DNA of 10,081 bases from Ruminococcus flavefaciens. Its GTDB lineage: Bacteria; Bacillota; Clostridia; Oscillospirales; Ruminococcaceae. Every line of letters starts with the position of its first letter. The first letter of the stretch is position 1. The stretch spans positions 38,877-48,957 of the forward strand of contig DFJW01000075.1 of NCBI GenBank assembly GCA_002373775.1. Reading direction: 5' to 3'. A model generated the notes under the pieces. That model was given only the letters and a program-made list of their open reading frames with translations. It was not told where the DNA came from and ran no database searches. This document shows positions 7,225 through 10,081 of the stretch, piece after piece. The position numbers and the translations under genes are program-made.

Positions 7225-7256
7225 AGAAGTGTAGAGGCGACGTTCTGTCGCCGGGA
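7225..7256. repeat. REP-like hairpin repeat, copy B
   Basis: The same layout as copy A: AGAAGTGTAG, then stem GGCGAC / GTCGCC around GTTCT, then GGGA. Compared with copy A, one stem pair has changed from G-C (7176/7184) to A-T (7240/7248), so pairing is kept. The closing G-C has become G-T. This favours a selected hairpin over chance. Confidence 0.7.
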
Positions 7257-7274
7257 TACATGAAAAAGAACTCA

Positions 7275-7288
7275 GCCGCCCGGAAATT
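7275..7288. repeat. Partial third copy of the hairpin repeat
   Basis: GCCGCCCGG followed by AAATT repeats the 3' half of copy A (GCCGCCCGG at 7183-7191, then GAAGTT). The 5' half is missing, so this looks like a decayed copy. The match is short, so it may be chance. Confidence 0.35.
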
Positions 7289-7326
7289 GCGAAATGAGCG
7301 CGGTGGGCAGAAAGTATCACAACATT

Positions 7327-7346
7327 TTTCAACGATTTTGTTGAAA
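7327..7346. promoter_or_regulatory. Palindrome upstream of the phosphorylase promoter, candidate operator
   Basis: A perfect inverted repeat TTTCAAC-N6-GTTGAAA ends four bases before the -35 box of the cellodextrin phosphorylase gene. The size (20 bp, two 7-bp half-sites about 13 bp centre to centre) suits a dimeric helix-turn-helix regulator. A site directly upstream of -35 more often serves an activator, but repression is also possible. No regulator gene for it is in the window apart from the Spo0A-like protein, whose known box (TGTCGAA) it does not resemble. Confidence 0.5.
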
Positions 7347-7350
7347 CCCC

Positions 7351-7379
7351 TTGCAAGAAGCGCTGGATTATGTTATAAT
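7351..7379 (+). promoter_or_regulatory. Promoter of cellodextrin phosphorylase gene
   Basis: TTGCAA (7351-7356) and a perfect TATAAT (7374-7379) are separated by 17 bases. The -10 box is extended, with TG at 7371-7372 one base upstream of it. The -35 lies within the palindrome CTTGCAAG. Transcription would start near 7386, giving a leader of about 50 bases. The quality of this promoter agrees with high expression of a central energy-gaining enzyme. Confidence 0.75.
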
Positions 7380-7424
7380 TGAAGCAGTATACGCATGCAG
7401 AAAAAAGCACTTGATCTGCGGCAA

Positions 7425-7430
7425 AAGGAG
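7425..7430 (+). promoter_or_regulatory. Ribosome binding site that selects the second ATG
   Basis: AAGGAG lies 2 bases before an ATG at 7433 but 8 bases before the in-frame ATG at 7439. Only the second has workable spacing. It also gives the MKYGHFD start usual for GH94 and makes residue numbers agree with published R. albus enzyme numbering. Confidence 0.8.
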
Positions 7431-7438
7431 TTATGATT

Positions 7439-9853
7439 ATGAAGTACGGACATTTCGATCTTGATAACAAGGAATACGTTATCACAAATCCGGCAACGCC
7501 CGCACCTTGGGCGAATTACCTCGGAGATCCTGAGTACGGCGCTATGATCTCCAATAACGCAGCAGGATACAGTTTCGTTAAATCCGGTGCAAACGGACGT
7601 ATCTCAAGATTCAGATTCAATTCTGAAATGGCGCTCCCAGGACGCTATATCTATATACGCGACAACGACACAGCTGATTACTGGTCGGCATCATGGCAGC
7701 CCGTTGGCAAGCCGCTGGATCAGTACAAGTCCGAATGCCGTCACGGTACAGCATACACTATCATTTCAGCTGAATATGCAGACATCAAGTCCGAGACGAC
7801 TTACTATGTCCCCTACGGCAAGACCTATGAAGTATGGCGTGCAAAGGTGACAAACAGCTCTGACAGGGAGAGAAAGCTCTCTGTATACGGCTTCGTTGAG
7901 TTCACAAATGAGCCGAACTATGAGCAGGATCAGGTGAACCTCCAGTACACCCTGTTCATCACCCGTACAAGCTTCGAAGAGAACAAGATAATCCAGCACA
8001 TGAACGAGAACACCGGTTTCGATGAGACAGGCTCAAACCACAAGGAGCGTTTCTTCGGAATGGTGGGACAGCCTGTCAGCGGATATAACGGCTCTCTCAG
8101 CAACTTCATCGGACCTTACAGAACATTCGCCAATCCTATCGCTGTCGAGAGCGGAAAGTGCGACGGCGTTATGAACTACAACTCCAATTCCTGCGGCGCT
8201 CTCCAGAGCAATATCACTCTTGCTCCCGGTGAGACAAAGGAATTCATCTATATCATGGGACAGCGCAATAATGCCGAGGCTACTGCTATCCTCAATGAGT
8301 ACAAGGAAGCAGGCAAGGTAGACGCTGAGATCAGACAGCTCAAGGAATACTGGCACGGTCAGCTCTCCAACTTCAAGGTGGAGACTCCTTCCGAGGAATT
8401 CAACAACATGATAAATGTATGGAACGCTTACCAGTGCTTCATCACATTCATCTGGTCAAGAGCTGCATCCTTCGTTTACTGCGGACTCCGCAACGGCTAC
8501 GGCTACCGCGATACCGTTCAGGATATACAGGGTATAATCCACCTCGATCCCGAAATGGCTGCTGATAAGATAAGATTCATGCTCTCCGCTCAGGTCAGCA
8601 ACGGCGGCGGTCTTCCGCTCGTAAGATTCACACACAATGCCGGTCACGAGAACTGCCCGGATGAGAACGATGAGAACAGCGTTTACGCAAAGGAGACAGG
8701 ACATCCTTCCTACCGTGCAGACGACGCTCTCTGGCTCTTCCCCACTATCGTCAAGTATCTCGGCGAGAGCGGAAACAAGGGCTTCCTCGATGAAGTCATC
8801 CCTTACGCTGAAGAAGGCGGCGGTGAGGCTACAGTTTACGAGCACCTCAAAAATGCTATCCGCTTCTCTATGGAGCGTCTCGGCGACCACGATATGCCTG
8901 CCGGCCTCCACGCTGACTGGAACGACTGCCTCCGCCTTGGTGCAAAGGGCGAGTCTACTTTCGTTGCTTTCCAGCTCTACTACGCTATGAACGTAATGAA
9001 GGACATGGCTGAGGACAGAGGCGACGATGAATACGTTGCATATATCACAGAGGCTCGCAGCAAGCTCGCTGCTGCTCTCGAAAAGTGCTGGGATGAGGAC
9101 CGCTTCATCCGCGGAATCCGTGAGGACGGCGTTGTAGTCGGCGCTAAGAAGGATCCCGAGGCTAATATGTGGCTCAACCCACAGAGCTGGTCTGTCATCT
9201 CTGAATTCGCTTCCGGCGAACAGGCTGACAAGGCTATGAACAGCGTTCACGATATACTCAATACACCTTACGGCGCTAAGCTCCTCGATCCGCCCTATAA
9301 GTACCATCACTTCAGCGGCGCTCTCATGCAGGTTTTCAACCTCGATACAAAGGAGAACGGCGGTATCTTCTCACAGTCACAGGGCTGGCTCATCCTCGCC
9401 GAGGCTCTTCTCGGCCACGGAAACCGCGCTTTCGAATACTTCATGGAAAGCTCACCTGCTGCTATGAACGATAAGGCTGAGATAAGAGTTATGGAGCCCT
9501 ACGTTCACGGTCAGTTCACCGAGTCCAAGGCTTCTCCCTATGAGGGACGCTCTCACGTTCACTGGCTCACAGGTACGGCTTCAACAGTCATGGTCGGCTG
9601 CGTTGAGGGTATCTGCGGTATGAGACCTGACATCAACGGTCTGACTATTGATCCGTCTATCCCCTCAGAATGGGACGGCTTCAGGATCGAGAAAATGTTC
9701 AGAGGCAAGAAACTCAATATCACTATAGATAACTCCGCTCATGTCGAGTCCGGCGTCGTGGGTATCACTCTCAACGGCGAATCTATCGAAGGAGATTACG
9801 TCCCCGCCGATAAACTCGCTTCCGTAAACGATATCAGAGTTACCCTCGGCTGA
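7439..9853 (+). CDS. Cellodextrin phosphorylase, GH94
   Basis: This encodes 804 residues, cytosolic. It splits cellodextrins with phosphate to glucose 1-phosphate and a chain one unit shorter. A beta-sandwich (about 5-290) with ANYLGD, NAAGYSF and WSASWQPV is followed by a helical linker and an (alpha/alpha)6 barrel (about 325-730). The barrel holds GYRDTVQD, ADWNDCL with general acid D496, KENGGIFSQSQGW and HWLTGT (phosphate-site T711, G712). A C-terminal beta domain follows. With the start at 7439, F633 and Q646 fall at exactly the numbers reported for R. albus cellodextrin phosphorylase. There Gln646 replaces the His of related phosphorylases and Phe633 replaces Tyr (cellobiose) or Val (chitobiose phosphorylase). 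This argues against cellobiose or chitobiose phosphorylase. Codon use is markedly skewed (GCT for Ala, CTC for Leu, AAG for Lys), more than in the minus-strand genes, which suggests strong expression. The gene ends with tandem stops TGA TAA and stands alone. Confidence 0.93.
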   Translation: MKYGHFDLDNKEYVITNPATPAPWANYLGDPEYGAMISNNAAGYSFVKSGANGRISRFRFNSEMALPGRYIYIRDNDTADYWSASWQPVGKPLDQYKSECRHGTAYTIISAEYADIKSETTYYVPYGKTYEVWRAKVTNSSDRERKLSVYGFVEFTNEPNYEQDQVNLQYTLFITRTSFEENKIIQHMNENTGFDETGSNHKERFFGMVGQPVSGYNGSLSNFIGPYRTFANPIAVESGKCDGVMNYNSNSCGALQSNITLAPGETKEFIYIMGQRNNAEATAILNEYKEAGKVDAEIRQLKEYWHGQLSNFKVETPSEEFNNMINVWNAYQCFITFIWSRAASFVYCGLRNGYGYRDTVQDIQGIIHLDPEMAADKIRFMLSAQVSNGGGLPLVRFTHNAGHENCPDENDENSVYAKETGHPSYRADDALWLFPTIVKYLGESGNKGFLDEVIPYAEEGGGEATVYEHLKNAIRFSMERLGDHDMPAGLHADWNDCLRLGAKGESTFVAFQLYYAMNVMKDMAEDRGDDEYVAYITEARSKLAAALEKCWDEDRFIRGIREDGVVVGAKKDPEANMWLNPQSWSVISEFASGEQADKAMNSVHDILNTPYGAKLLDPPYKYHHFSGALMQVFNLDTKENGGIFSQSQGWLILAEALLGHGNRAFEYFMESSPAAMNDKAEIRVMEPYVHGQFTESKASPYEGRSHVHWLTGTASTVMVGCVEGICGMRPDINGLTIDPSIPSEWDGFRIEKMFRGKKLNITIDNSAHVESGVVGITLNGESIEGDYVPADKLASVNDIRVTLG

Positions 9854-9876
9854 TAAGTGGGAGTAATGCGGGAACC

Positions 9877-9923
9877 CTCGGGTGTAAACCTTTCTGAGGA
9901 AAGGTTTTGCCCGAGCCCCTTTT
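9877..9923 (+). terminator. Two-tier hairpin terminator of the phosphorylase gene
   Basis: An outer 6-bp stem CTCGGG / CCCGAG (9877-9882 with 9910-9915) encloses a perfect 9-bp stem AAACCTTTC / GAAAGGTTT (9886-9894 with 9899-9907) and a TGAG loop. CCCCTTTT follows. It sits 24 bp after the stop codon. Position, strength and trailing T run all fit an intrinsic terminator. Confidence 0.8.
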
Positions 9924-9945
9924 CCAGATACTTTTATAATATGAT

Positions 9946-10014
9946 TTTCCCCCGCATATGGCGCTTCAACATGTCCGGAACGCAAGTTCCCGGATGCGCC
10001 ATATGCGGGGGAAA
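9946..10014. repeat. Long inverted repeat with inner GNRA-capped hairpin
   Basis: Two perfect 19-bp arms, TTTCCCCCGCATATGGCGC (9946-9964) and its reverse complement (9996-10014), enclose 31 bases. Inside, TCCGGAAC pairs with GTTCC(C)GGA (9974-9981 with 9986-9994, one bulged C) around the loop GCAA, a GNRA tetraloop if transcribed rightward. No T tract follows on either strand, so it is not a classic terminator. It could be an RNA leader element for a downstream gene, a small mobile palindrome, or a protein-binding site. Confidence 0.7.
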
Positions 10015-10036
10015 TTTAAATCTATAGAGTTTTAGG

Positions 10037-10081
10037 AAAGGAGTTTGAGGTGACTTCCCACAGTGTGGGGAGATGTCACGC
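10037..10081 (+). other. Possible start of a further gene, or a second structured repeat, at the window edge
   Basis: AAAGGAG (10037-10043) is followed 6 bases later by GTG at 10050, opening a frame that reads M-T-S-H-S-V-G-R-C-H to the window end. The same bases also form a hairpin: GTGAC / GTCAC (10050-10054 with 10075-10079) around TTCCCAC / GTGGGGA. Ten codons are too few to call a gene. The self-complementarity may mean this is repeat sequence that only mimics a start. No -35 box accompanies the TATAAT at 9935-9940. Confidence 0.2.

Noticed and set aside
7122..7256. Possible CRISPR-like array
   Set aside because: The 14-bp units are directly tandem with no spacers, and the two hairpin repeats are only two and diverged; no cas gene is near.
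7433..7435. First ATG as start of the phosphorylase
   Set aside because: It is only 2 bases from the ribosome binding site, and it would shift the numbering away from that of the characterised R. albus enzyme.
7096..7485. A 129-codon open frame on the minus strand across the divergent intergenic region
   Set aside because: It runs through both promoters, the tandem repeats and the hairpin repeats and overlaps the start of the phosphorylase gene; its product is low in information.
8456..9310. A 284-codon open frame on the minus strand
   Set aside because: It is antisense to the catalytic barrel of the phosphorylase, with no recognisable motif or ribosome binding site; a shadow frame.
9935..9940. 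TATAAT as a promoter for a gene beyond the window
   Set aside because: There is no -35-like hexamer at 16-18 bases upstream and no TG extension; that space is the terminator.

Overview
The window fits a fibre-degrading Firmicute of the Ruminococcus albus / R. champanellensis / R. flavefaciens type. The evidence is a GH94 phosphorylase carrying the active-site residues reported for R. albus cellodextrin phosphorylase, a lipoprotein GH26 enzyme with a CBM35-like module, an intracellular GH95 enzyme, a Spo0A-type regulator, strong AGGAGG-type ribosome binding sites, and small GC-rich hairpin repeats between genes. The species cannot be fixed from sequence reading alone.

Layout: positions 80-7016 are all on the minus strand. 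Read in the direction of transcription, a promoter near 7095-7123 precedes a short leader with a hairpin. Then come three tightly packed genes: GH95 (7016-4698), the GH26 lipoprotein (4683-2926) and a degenerate HAD-family protein (2918-1590). The gaps are 14 and 7 bp, so they almost certainly form one operon. After about 200 bp without a gene comes a second minus-strand unit: a Spo0A-like regulator (1387-632) and a flavin-reductase-family protein (589-80). On the plus strand, diverging from the GH95 operon across a 422-bp repeat-rich region, is one long gene for cellodextrin phosphorylase (7439-9853). It has its own promoter, a perfect palindrome just upstream of the -35 box, and a two-tier hairpin terminator. 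The last 230 bp hold no clear gene. They contain a 19-bp-armed inverted repeat with an inner GNRA-capped hairpin, and possibly the start of a further reading frame at the window edge.

How the genes may work together: GH26 would cut mannan-type (or related beta-linked) polysaccharide at the cell surface. GH95 would remove terminal L-fucose or L-galactose from imported oligosaccharides in the cytosol. Cellodextrin phosphorylase would convert imported cello-oligosaccharides to glucose 1-phosphate, saving ATP. No transporter is present in the window, so the import step is inferred.

I did not find a clearly new multi-gene system. The points that merit a second look are: a HAD protein that has lost its nucleophile position but stays in a glycan-degradation operon; a GH95 with Thr where fucosidases have His, suggesting L-galactose specificity; a Spo0A receiver with Arg in place of the switch Lys; a GH26 with Pro in place of the conserved His before its acid/base Glu; and hairpin repeats with a compensatory base change.
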